Shown piece after piece: positions 1 through 5,075 of a DNA stretch of 5,169 nucleotides. The position numbers and the translations under genes are program-made. How positions within the stretch are numbered: the stretch's first letter is position 1; every line of letters begins with the position of its first letter. The notes under the pieces were generated by a model. The model made no database searches and was not told the DNA's origin. It saw only the letters and a program-made list of their open reading frames with translations. Source of the stretch: Candidatus Hydrogenedentota bacterium (GTDB lineage: Bacteria; Hydrogenedentota; Hydrogenedentia; Hydrogenedentales; GCA-2746185); assembly GCA_030123645.1 (NCBI GenBank), contig JASJYE010000209.1:1-5169 (forward strand), given 5' to 3'.

Positions 1-9
1 CCAACGAGT

Positions 10-65
10 TTGGCGCCGGAACGTCCGGTCTCGTACCGGAACGTCCGGTCTCGTATTGGCGCCGG
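10..65. repeat. Two-copy tandem 20-bp hairpin repeat in a decamer bracket
   Basis: The unit CCGGAACGTCCGGTCTCGTA occurs twice, back to back and without mismatch, at 16-35 and 36-55. Each unit contains the inverted repeat CCGGA-ACG-TCCGG; in the second copy the stem extends to six pairs (ACCGGA/TCCGGT). The block is bracketed by TTGGCGCCGG at 10-19 and again at 56-65, and the GGCGCC cores of the brackets can pair with each other. A run of seven T follows at 72-78, so a role as a + strand terminator for a gene to the left is possible, but seven bases separate the last GGCGCC from the T run. It lies just beyond the 3' end of the tRNA gene. Two copies are too few for a CRISPR array. Confidence 0.85.
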
Positions 66-94
66 GGTATCTTTTTTTCTAGGGGGGAATGAAA

Positions 95-181
95 TGGTGC
101 CGGAGAGAGGACTTGAACCTCCACGGGGTTGCCCCCACATGGTCCTGAACCATGCGTGTCTGCCAATTTCACCACTCCGGC
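95..181 (-). tRNA. tRNA-Leu, anticodon CAG
   Basis: On the - strand this reads as a class II tRNA of 87 nucleotides including an encoded CCA end (complement of 95-97). The acceptor stem is GCCGGAG (181-175) paired with CTCCGGC (105-99), followed by discriminator A. The anticodon stem CATGG/CCATG encloses the loop TTCAGGA, with anticodon CAG at 147-145. A long variable arm with a GGGG/CCCC stem follows, then the T arm with TTCAAGT. The long variable arm and anticodon CAG identify leucine, decoding CUG. The gene diverges from recO and has its own promoter. It has no evident terminator of its own in the 94 bases to the left. Confidence 0.96.
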
Positions 182-209
182 ATGTGAAGATGATCGGGGC
201 AGGACGTTG

Positions 210-239
210 ATCGTATCGGAGGGGCCTGCTGAGTGTCAA
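210..239 (-). promoter_or_regulatory. Sigma-70-type promoter for tRNA-Leu
   Basis: On the - strand a perfect -35 hexamer TTGACA (239-234) is followed by an 18-base spacer and a -10-like TACGAT (215-210, four of six consensus bases). The predicted start near 203 would give a leader of about 20 nucleotides before the mature tRNA 5' end at 181, as expected for a tRNA gene processed by RNase P. The perfect -35 and the spacing make the call reasonable; the -10 is mediocre. Confidence 0.6.
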
Positions 240-277
240 TTGCTACTTATTCCTGGGCGGGGTGCATGCGGCGTAAT

Positions 278-307
278 TTTACCTGGCACCGGCGTCACTG
301 GTACAAT
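278..307 (+). promoter_or_regulatory. Candidate promoter of the recO-lepA-lepB run
   Basis: TTTACC (278-283) and TACAAT (302-307) are separated by 18 bases, matching four and five of six consensus positions. Transcription would begin near 314, leaving a leader of roughly 85 bases before the recO start at 399. It diverges from the tRNA-Leu promoter, with about 40 bases between the two -35 elements. No operator-like dyad is convincing between them. Confidence 0.35.
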
Positions 308-398
308 TAGCGCTTGATCCCGCCTGGTTTCGTCGCTTCTCTGCTCGCACAACGCAGGGGCCGGGTGTGGACGGGCCGTCAAGCGCCGGGAGTGGCAG

Positions 399-1157
399 GT
401 GGTGCTAGAACGAAGTGAAGCGTTGGTGTTGCGGGACGTCGATTTCAGCCAAACCAGCCGGATCGTGACCTTTCTCTGCCCGGTGCGGGGCCGGATGGCG
501 TGCATGGTGAAGGGCGTCCGGCGGCCCCATAGCGTGTTGGCAGGGTTGTTGGACACGTATCGCCGCTTGGAAATTGTGTATACATGGAAAGACTCGCGCG
601 GGGTGCAGCAACTGACCGACTGCAGCCTGCTGGAAGCCTACGACGGGGTGAGGGAAGATTTGGAAAAGTCGATGTATGCGGCGTTGCCGCTCGAGCTAGC
701 GTATACCGTGGCGCACGAGAATGAGCCGTCGCATGGGCTGTACGCGGCTCTCGTCGCGGGTCTGGAAGGCCTCGAGCGATGGACCGGCGACATCCGGTTG
801 TACACCGCTTGGTTCATGGTGCGGCTTCTCTCCGCGTCAGGCTTCGCGCCGTCCGTCCGGTCGTGTTGTGCCTGCGGCGGCGAGGTATCGGCAGCTCCAG
901 GCTTTTCGTATGAGGGCGGCGTGACCTGCGGGCGTTGCACAAGCGATCGAAGATTGACTCCCGAGGCCTTCACCGCGTTTTCCGCGATCTCGGATAGTGA
1001 GGCGGCTTGCCCGGAGGCGGCTGAGGCCGTGGCGGAGGTATTTGAGACGCTATGCCGCTACGCTTCGCGCCAGCTCGAACATGATTTTCGAAGCACGCGT
1101 GTGTTGGAGCAAATGTTCGGCCGCGCGGAGACGGCACGGCCCGGGGGCGAACAATGA
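399..1157 (+). CDS. recO: DNA repair and recombination protein RecO
   Basis: The protein has 252 residues, normal for RecO (about 240-250). RecO binds single-stranded DNA and SSB and, with RecR, loads RecA onto SSB-coated DNA in gap repair (family knowledge). The N-terminal part (about 1-80) has the OB-fold signature: 'SEALVLRDVDFSQTSRIVTF', then GRMACMVKGVRRPHS with its basic patch. The rest is the helical domain. A zinc knuckle is visible as C156/C157-x-C159 and C177-x2-C180; many RecO proteins have it, though E. coli RecO does not. The start is GTG at 399 with GGGAG at 388-392, six bases upstream. A second GTG follows directly at 402, so the start could be one codon later. The gene is first in the run, followed by lepA after 25 bases. 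No damage-control operator is visible. Confidence 0.93.
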   Translation: MVLERSEALVLRDVDFSQTSRIVTFLCPVRGRMACMVKGVRRPHSVLAGLLDTYRRLEIVYTWKDSRGVQQLTDCSLLEAYDGVREDLEKSMYAALPLELAYTVAHENEPSHGLYAALVAGLEGLERWTGDIRLYTAWFMVRLLSASGFAPSVRSCCACGGEVSAAPGFSYEGGVTCGRCTSDRRLTPEAFTAFSAISDSEAACPEAAEAVAEVFETLCRYASRQLEHDFRSTRVLEQMFGRAETARPGGEQ

Positions 1158-1182
1158 TTTTCTGCGGGCGACGTGAGCTCTG

Positions 1183-2997
1183 GTGAGTACATCCATCGAA
1201 CATATCCGGAACTTCAGCATCATCGCGCACATCGATCACGGGAAGTCGACGCTCGCGGATCGTCTACTGCAGCTCACGGGGACCATCGGCGAGCGTGAGC
1301 TGAAGGAGCAGACCCTCGACACGATGGAGTTGGAGCGCGAGCGCGGCATCACGATTAAGTCCGTCGCCGTGTGTATGAGCTATCAGGCCGCGGACGGGAA
1401 CCAGTACACGCTGAACCTTATCGACACGCCCGGCCACGTGGACTTCGCCTACGAAGTCTCGCGCAGCTTGGCCGCATGCGAGGGTGCGCTGCTGCTCGTC
1501 GACGCCGCACAGGGCGTCGAGGCGCAGACGCTGGCCAACGCGTACAAGGCCATCGAGCAAGACCTCGAAATCATTCCCGTAATCAACAAAGTGGACCTAC
1601 CCAGCGCCGACATCGAGTCGGTCAGACAGCAGATCGAGGACCTCATCGGGTTGGACGGTACGCAGGCCCTCGAAGCCAGTGCAAAGACAGGCCTTGGCAC
1701 CGAAGAGATACTCGAGGCCATCATCCAGCGGATTCCCGCACCCAGCGGCGATCGCGACGCACCCCTCCGCGCACTCATTTTCGACGCCGTGTACAATCCC
1801 TATCGTGGCGTCATCGTCTACTTCAGGCTCATCGACGGCCGCATCGCCACCGGGATGAAAATCGTCATGATGTCGACCGGCGAACGCTTCGACGTGGTCG
1901 AAGTCGGCGTGCTTTCACCCGGCATGACGTCCCGGGATGCGCTCCAGGCCGGCGAAGTGGGCTACCTAATCTGCAGCATCAGATCGCTGGACAGCACCAA
2001 GATCGGCGACACCGTCACCGACGCCGCACGGCCCGCGGCCACGGCCTTACCGGGCTACAAAGAAATCATGCCGGTCGTTTTCTGCGGCATGTATCCCGCC
2101 GCCACCACCGACTTCAACGAGTTGCGTAGCGCCCTCGAGCGCTTGCGCCTAAACGACGCCTCCTTTACCTATCAGGCCGACAGTTCCGACGCCCTGGGGC
2201 TTGGGTTCCGCCTGGGCTTCCTCGGGCTGTTGCATATGGAAATCGTTCAGGAGAGACTGGAACGCGAATTCGACCTTACGCTCGTCACCACCGTGCCCAA
2301 CGTGTCCTATCGCGTGAAGATGACGAACGGCGAGACGCTGCAAATTGAAAACGCCTCAAAGATGCCGCCCGTGGGCGAAATCGACGTATTCGAGGAGCCC
2401 TACATCGAAGCGGATATTATTTGTCCCACGGAGTACCTGAGCGCAGTGATAGAATTGTGCAAAAAGAAGCGGGGTACGCACGTGCGCGTCGACTACATCG
2501 ACGCCCGGCGATGCATGGCCGTGTACCGGATGCCCCTCGCGGAAATCGTGCTCGATTTCTATGACAAGCTGAAGACAATTACCCGCGGCTACGGCTCTCT
2601 CGAGTACCGCCTGATCGGATACCAGCCCGGCAACTTGGTCAAATTGGACATCCTGCTCAACGGCAACCGCGTCGACGCCCTGTCCTGCATCGTGCACCGC
2701 GAACGCGCCGTATGGGTCGGGCGCTCACTCGCCGCGAAACTGCAAAAACTCATCCCGCGACAGCAATTCGAGGTCGCGATCCAGGCCGCGATAGGCGGCA
2801 AGATCATCGTACGCGAGACGGTGAAGGCGCTACGCAAAAATGTCACCGCCAAGTGCTACGGCGGCGACATTACACGCAAACGCAAGCTCTTAGAAAAACA
2901 AAAAGCCGGTAAGAAGCGCATGAAACAGGTAGGCAGCGTCGAAGTGCCGCAGGAAGCCTTCATGGCCCTGCTGAAAGTCAACGAAGACGGAAATTAG
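1183..2997 (+). CDS. lepA: Elongation factor 4 (LepA), ribosomal GTPase
   Basis: The protein has 604 residues against about 600 for the family. LepA/EF4 is a ribosome-associated translational GTPase that can back-translocate stalled or mistranslocated ribosomes and affects initiation and 30S assembly (family knowledge). The GTPase motifs are complete: G1 AHIDHGKST (15-23), G2 RERGITIKS (52-60), G3 DTPGH (81-85, including the catalytic His), G4 NKVD (135-138) and G5 SAK (166-168). Domain II follows at about 195-285, then the LepA block 'LGLGFRLGFLGLLHMEIVQE' (338-357). The LepA-specific C-terminal domain runs from about 485, with YGGDITRKRKLLEKQKAGKK (559-578), which contacts the tRNA/ribosome in the family. 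The start is GTG at 1183, preceded only by a weak GAG (1175-1177). It places IRNFSIIAHIDHGKST at the usual distance from the N terminus. Its base composition leans to C over G, unlike its neighbours. Confidence 0.97.
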   Translation: MSTSIEHIRNFSIIAHIDHGKSTLADRLLQLTGTIGERELKEQTLDTMELERERGITIKSVAVCMSYQAADGNQYTLNLIDTPGHVDFAYEVSRSLAACEGALLLVDAAQGVEAQTLANAYKAIEQDLEIIPVINKVDLPSADIESVRQQIEDLIGLDGTQALEASAKTGLGTEEILEAIIQRIPAPSGDRDAPLRALIFDAVYNPYRGVIVYFRLIDGRIATGMKIVMMSTGERFDVVEVGVLSPGMTSRDALQAGEVGYLICSIRSLDSTKIGDTVTDAARPAATALPGYKEIMPVVFCGMYPAATTDFNELRSALERLRLNDASFTYQADSSDALGLGFRLGFLGLLHMEIVQERLEREFDLTLVTTVPNVSYRVKMTNGETLQIENASKMPPVGEIDVFEEPYIEADIICPTEYLSAVIELCKKKRGTHVRVDYIDARRCMAVYRMPLAEIVLDFYDKLKTITRGYGSLEYRLIGYQPGNLVKLDILLNGNRVDALSCIVHRERAVWVGRSLAAKLQKLIPRQQFEVAIQAAIGGKIIVRETVKALRKNVTAKCYGGDITRKRKLLEKQKAGKKRMKQVGSVEVPQEAFMALLKVNEDGN

Positions 2998-3024
2998 AAG
3001 TAGTGGCCGATTCGAGGCAGCGTG

Positions 3025-3048
3025 AGATGCGAAGTGCGTAGCGCGTAG
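3025..3048 (+). repeat. Degenerate heptamer repeat in the lepA-lepB gap
   Basis: Three successive 7-base units, AGATGCG, AAGTGCG and TAGCGCG (3025-3045), share the pattern (A/T)-A-G/A-x-GCG, and a fourth (TAGTTCC) decays. The run lies in the 105-base gap between lepA and lepB and is not coding in any frame I can support. It looks like a small slippage-type or dispersed heptameric repeat. Three diverged units could also arise by chance. Confidence 0.4.
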
Positions 3049-3070
3049 TTCCGTTGGCGATATGGACGGG

Positions 3071-3090
3071 CCCGAAGGGGCTCGGGAGGG
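3071..3090 (+). promoter_or_regulatory. lepB ribosome binding site with an overlapping hairpin
   Basis: GGGAGGG at 3084-3090 is the only good Shine-Dalgarno sequence before lepB. It ends 12 bases before the GTG, which is rather far. The stem CCCGA (3071-3075)/TCGGG (3082-3086) with a six-base loop covers its first three bases, so the site may be partly masked in the transcript. An alternative stem GCCC/GGGC (3070-3073/3078-3081) would leave it free. No other in-frame start exists between the stop at 3046 and the GTG at 3103, so the start is set by elimination as well as by this site. Confidence 0.5.
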
Positions 3091-3102
3091 TTCGTTCCGA
3101 AG

Positions 3103-4434
3103 GTGACGGCAAAAAAAAAGAAATCTAAGAATGCCCGGAGTCAGGGCGGGGCAAGTGGCCAACCCTCCGGTGAGCCGAGCGGCGGTTCCGGTCGAGCCCT
3201 GTTCCGAACGATTATCGAGTGGACGAAGAGCATTGGAATCGCCATTCTCCTGGCCATGCTGATCCGGTGGCCGGTCGCGGAGCCCTTCAAAATCCCGTCG
3301 GGCTCGATGGAGCCGGCCCTGCACGGCGACGCGCGAATGCTCCACGGCGACCGAATTTTCGTGAACAAGCATGCCTACGGCGTGCGCTTTCCATTCAACG
3401 GGTTCCGCGTTCCGTTTTCGCATAATACGATTTGGTACACGGACAAGTGGCTTTGGAAGGGTCCATCGCCGGAGCGCTGGGACATCGTCGTGTTCAAGTC
3501 CGCCGAGCACGCGGTCGAGCACGATACGCTGGTCAAGCGTGTCGTAGGGCTTTCCGGGGAACAGGTCCTGATTCGTGGCGGCAGGATTTTCATCAACGGG
3601 GATGCGGTCGATTTTCCCGAGGATATGGCGCCCGTTATTTACACGCAAGCGCCGACCAGCAACGGGTATGGCCTGCGTCCTGATGAATCCCATTCAGTGG
3701 TCCCCGAAGGGCATGTGTTCTTGCTCGGAGACAATAGCGATAGCAGCCGCGACGGGCGCTGGTTCGGCTGGATGCCGGAACATCACTTGTTGGGCCGCGT
3801 GACGAGCGTTTGGTTCCCGGTTTCTCGGTGGCATGATTTCACGGGATTTACGCGCTCGTGGTGGTGGGGTGGCAGCTTCGCCTTGTTAGGGGCTTACTTG
3901 CTCCTTCGCATGTTCTTTGGGCGATCGGCCGGCGTTTATGCTGAAGGCCTCATGGGGCTGCTACGGCGCGGCGAGCACGTGTTCATCCGTTTCTCGCTCG
4001 GCCTTCCCATTCCGTTCACAGGGCGTCGCGTCGGCCGGGGGCGGGACCTCAAACGGGGCGAGGTCGTGTTGTATCGAACTCCGCGCGGCGCGAAGGACAT
4101 GCCCGTGATGCTCTTAGGCGTCGTGGCGGGCATGCCGGGCGAGCGTGTGTCCATCGAAGAGGGCAAGATACATATCGATGGAAATCCGGTGTCGGATCCC
4201 CCCGTCTTCGCCGAGGCGGTTTTTCCCGCGGACGGCCGGCCGGGGAAGTACGGTGTGTCGAAGAAGAAAGAGTTTTCGCAGGTGCCTGAAGACCACTTCT
4301 ACATTCTGACAGATGGAAACGGCGATGTGCCTGACAGCAGGGTGCTCGGCTGGGTGCCGCGCGGTATGGTTGTCGGGCCGGCGGATTGGGTGTGGTGGCC
4401 CGTGACACGATTGCGGCGTGTGGGGAAGGCTTGA
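3103..4434 (+). CDS. lepB: Signal peptidase I with a second, degenerate S26 domain
   Basis: The 443-residue inner-membrane protease cleaves signal peptides from exported proteins after Sec or Tat transport (family knowledge). Residues 1-35 are a Lys-, Gly- and Ser-rich cytoplasmic tail, and 36-57 a membrane segment. The first S26 unit has IPSGSMEP with catalytic S68, general-base K145 in LVKRVVGLSGE, the glycine-rich INGDAV strand (164-169), and the box GDNSDSSRDGRWFGW (209-223). A second hydrophobic segment, about 255-272, is followed by a second unit. There YAEGLMGLLRRGE replaces PSGSMEP (L283 at the Ser position), LLGVVAGMPGE replaces VKRVVGLSGE (G339 at the Lys position), and TDGNGDVPDSRVLGWVP (403-419) matches the box. 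Both units end alike, VWFPVSR (236-242) and VWWPVTR (430-436). The first unit should be active and the second cannot be by this chemistry. Ordinary LepB proteins have one unit, so the second half is the oddity. lepA-lepB is a classic gene pair. Confidence 0.93.
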   Translation: MTAKKKKSKNARSQGGASGQPSGEPSGGSGRALFRTIIEWTKSIGIAILLAMLIRWPVAEPFKIPSGSMEPALHGDARMLHGDRIFVNKHAYGVRFPFNGFRVPFSHNTIWYTDKWLWKGPSPERWDIVVFKSAEHAVEHDTLVKRVVGLSGEQVLIRGGRIFINGDAVDFPEDMAPVIYTQAPTSNGYGLRPDESHSVVPEGHVFLLGDNSDSSRDGRWFGWMPEHHLLGRVTSVWFPVSRWHDFTGFTRSWWWGGSFALLGAYLLLRMFFGRSAGVYAEGLMGLLRRGEHVFIRFSLGLPIPFTGRRVGRGRDLKRGEVVLYRTPRGAKDMPVMLLGVVAGMPGERVSIEEGKIHIDGNPVSDPPVFAEAVFPADGRPGKYGVSKKKEFSQVPEDHFYILTDGNGDVPDSRVLGWVPRGMVVGPADWVWWPVTRLRRVGKA

Positions 4435-4444
4435 GGATCGATCC
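4435..4444. other. Short palindrome in the 30-base convergent gap
   Basis: GGATCGATCC is a perfect 10-base palindrome immediately after the lepB stop codon. The gap between lepB and the oppositely oriented small gene is only 30 bases. No T run follows on either strand, so it is not a convincing intrinsic terminator, and I see no better one for either transcript here. Confidence 0.3.
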
Positions 4445-4464
4445 AAGGTCGTCCCGTCCTGCCC

Positions 4465-4611
4465 TTATTCATTCAATCGTTCGATGATGTGTAGGTTGTT
4501 CAGGTAAAAGGCAAATGCCACGAACAAGATTAGGACAATCATGAGCAGCACACGGAGCCACAGTGGGGCGCGATTGGCTTGTTTGGGCGGCGGTTCTTTT
4601 TCCGCGTCCAT
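4465..4611 (-). CDS. Small single-pass membrane protein, 48 residues, unknown function
   Basis: Reading the - strand, ATG at 4611-4609 opens a frame of 48 codons ending in TAA at 4467-4465. The N-terminal part is charged and proline-rich (MDAEKEPPPKQANRAP). A strongly hydrophobic stretch follows at about 17-37 (LWLRVLLMIVLILFVAFAFY), and the tail is short and polar (NNLHIIERLNE). This is a single transmembrane helix, probably N-in, given the R20 and K/R residues before it and the acidic end after it. GAGGAG at 4628-4623 lies 11 bases before the ATG, and a near-consensus promoter lies just upstream, which together make this more than a chance frame. It converges on lepB with 30 bases between the stops. 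I recognise no family. Membrane association beside lepB does not prove a link to secretion. Confidence 0.75.
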   Translation of the reverse strand: MDAEKEPPPKQANRAPLWLRVLLMIVLILFVAFAFYLNNLHIIERLNE

Positions 4612-4649
4612 CCTTGGGCCTGCTCCTCTACCGGGCTAGCGACTTCACT

Positions 4650-4679
4650 ATTATCGGGTCTGGACCTCGAGGCGGTCAA
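4650..4679 (-). promoter_or_regulatory. Near-consensus promoter of the small membrane-protein gene
   Basis: On the - strand TTGACC (4679-4674) is followed by 18 bases and GATAAT (4655-4650); each hexamer differs from consensus at one position. Transcription would start near 4643, giving a leader of about 32 nucleotides that contains the GAGGAG ribosome binding site (4628-4623) and then the ATG at 4611. The ordered set of promoter, SD and start supports an independently transcribed monocistronic gene. Confidence 0.65.
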
Positions 4680-4713
4680 TAGCGCGGCGGTCGATCTGTT
4701 GAATCCCTCTTTG

Positions 4714-4796
4714 TGTCATCCTGAGCGCAGCGAAGGAACTCTTCAAAGAAGGGACTCTCCCGTTCAGGAGATTCTTCACTAGCGCTCAGAACGACA
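4714..4796. repeat. 83-bp imperfect palindromic element
   Basis: The left end TGTCATCCTGAGCGC (4714-4728) and the inverse of the right end, TGTCGTTCTGAGCGC (4796-4782), differ at only 2 of 15 positions. Similarity continues inward as AGCGAAGGA against TAGTGAAGAA. A small inner hairpin CTTC-AAA-GAAG lies at 4741-4751. The structure is a short non-coding element that would fold into one long hairpin. Its left arm belongs to a type whose translation gives the familiar artefact 'CHPERSEG' in databases. It has no transposase and no clear target-site duplication, so its mode of spread is unknown. Confidence 0.7.
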
Positions 4797-4843
4797 GGAA
4801 AGGCTTGGGTGAGGTCGGGAGGTGCTGGGCGTGGAAGATTTTT

Positions 4844-4876
4844 GACCACAAAGTCACCAAGAGCACGAAGAGAGAG
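4844..4876. repeat. Purine-rich 'GACCACAAAGTCACCAAGAG' type repeat
   Basis: The stretch begins GACCACAAAGTCACCAAGAG and continues as GCACGAAGAGAGAG. From memory it resembles a dispersed intergenic repeat (ACCACAGAGACACAGAG-like) common in environmental bacterial genomes. Only one copy is present in this window, so the repeat status rests on recall rather than on a comparison made here. Confidence 0.35.
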
Positions 4877-4916
4877 TGTTAGCCGCCGATGAGTGGTGAC
4901 GGATTGCGATGGCTCT

Positions 4917-4941
4917 GTAGGGGCGGGTTTCTAAGCCGTCC
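4917..4941. repeat. Stem-loop of the 'GGGGCGGGTTTCTAA' type
   Basis: GGGCGGGTT (4921-4929) pairs with AAGCCGTCC (4933-4941) around a three-base loop TCT, with one G-G mismatch and one G-U pair. It follows GTAG, recalling a dispersed GTAGGGGCGGGTTT repeat whose arms are normally exact. The mismatches suggest decay. The bases after it (AATCTTGTT) are T-rich only weakly, so a terminator role is doubtful. Confidence 0.4.
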
Positions 4942-4974
4942 AATCTTGTTCATCGTGTAAATCATGTCTAAGAA
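4942..4974. repeat. Possible 'TTCATCxTGTAAATCxTGTC' type repeat
   Basis: Directly abutting the stem-loop, AATCTTGTTCATCGTGTAAA followed by TCATGTCTAAG shows an internal near-repeat (TTCATCGTG / AATCATGTC). It resembles, from memory, a short dispersed intergenic repeat (TTCATCCTGTAAATCCTGTC) seen in many environmental bacteria. It is a single, apparently diverged copy here. Confidence 0.3.
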
Positions 4975-5050
4975 ACAGATGCAGCGTGGAGCTTGCCCCA
5001 GCCGATTCACGTGGCGATCGCGGCCTCTAGAGATTACGCCCACGCCCCTC

Positions 5051-5075
5051 TGTCATCCTGAGTGCAACGAAGGAT
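5051..5075. repeat. Diverged second copy of the palindrome arm
   Basis: TGTCATCCTGAGTGCAACGA and the next bases AGGAT match the left arm of the element at 4714-4738 in the same orientation, with two internal differences (C to T, G to A) plus the last base. The right-hand, inverted arm is not recognisable downstream, so this is a half element or a much-eroded one. Confidence 0.65.

Noticed and set aside
16..55. CRISPR-like repeat
   Set aside because: The two 20-bp copies are directly adjacent with no spacer, and there are no cas genes nearby.
58..80. Intrinsic terminator ending in the T run 72-78
   Set aside because: The nearest strong pairing (GGCGCC) lies seven bases from the T run and needs a distant partner at 12-17. 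The geometry is poor and the gene it would serve lies outside the window.
10..210. 66-residue + strand frame across the repeat and the tRNA
   Set aside because: It is the antisense reading of the tRNA-Leu gene, a well-known type of spurious protein prediction, and starts inside the tandem repeat.
1371..2129. 252-residue + strand frame inside lepA
   Set aside because: It is very rich in Arg and His, has no recognisable domain, and is the shadow of a GC-rich gene whose correct frame is a complete LepA.
2890..3693. 267-residue - strand frame spanning the lepA end and the lepB start
   Set aside because: It is antisense to two firmly identified genes, crosses their gap, and shows no domain, SD or codon pattern of its own.
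4579..4782. 67-residue + strand frame after lepB
   Set aside because: It is antisense to the start of the small membrane gene and runs into the palindromic repeat, giving the familiar artefact 'CHPERSEG' near its end.
5013..5020. GCGATCGC octamer (also at 1748-1755), as in cyanobacterial HIP1
   Set aside because: Only two were noticed in the window, which fits chance in GC-rich DNA and does not support a cyanobacterial origin.
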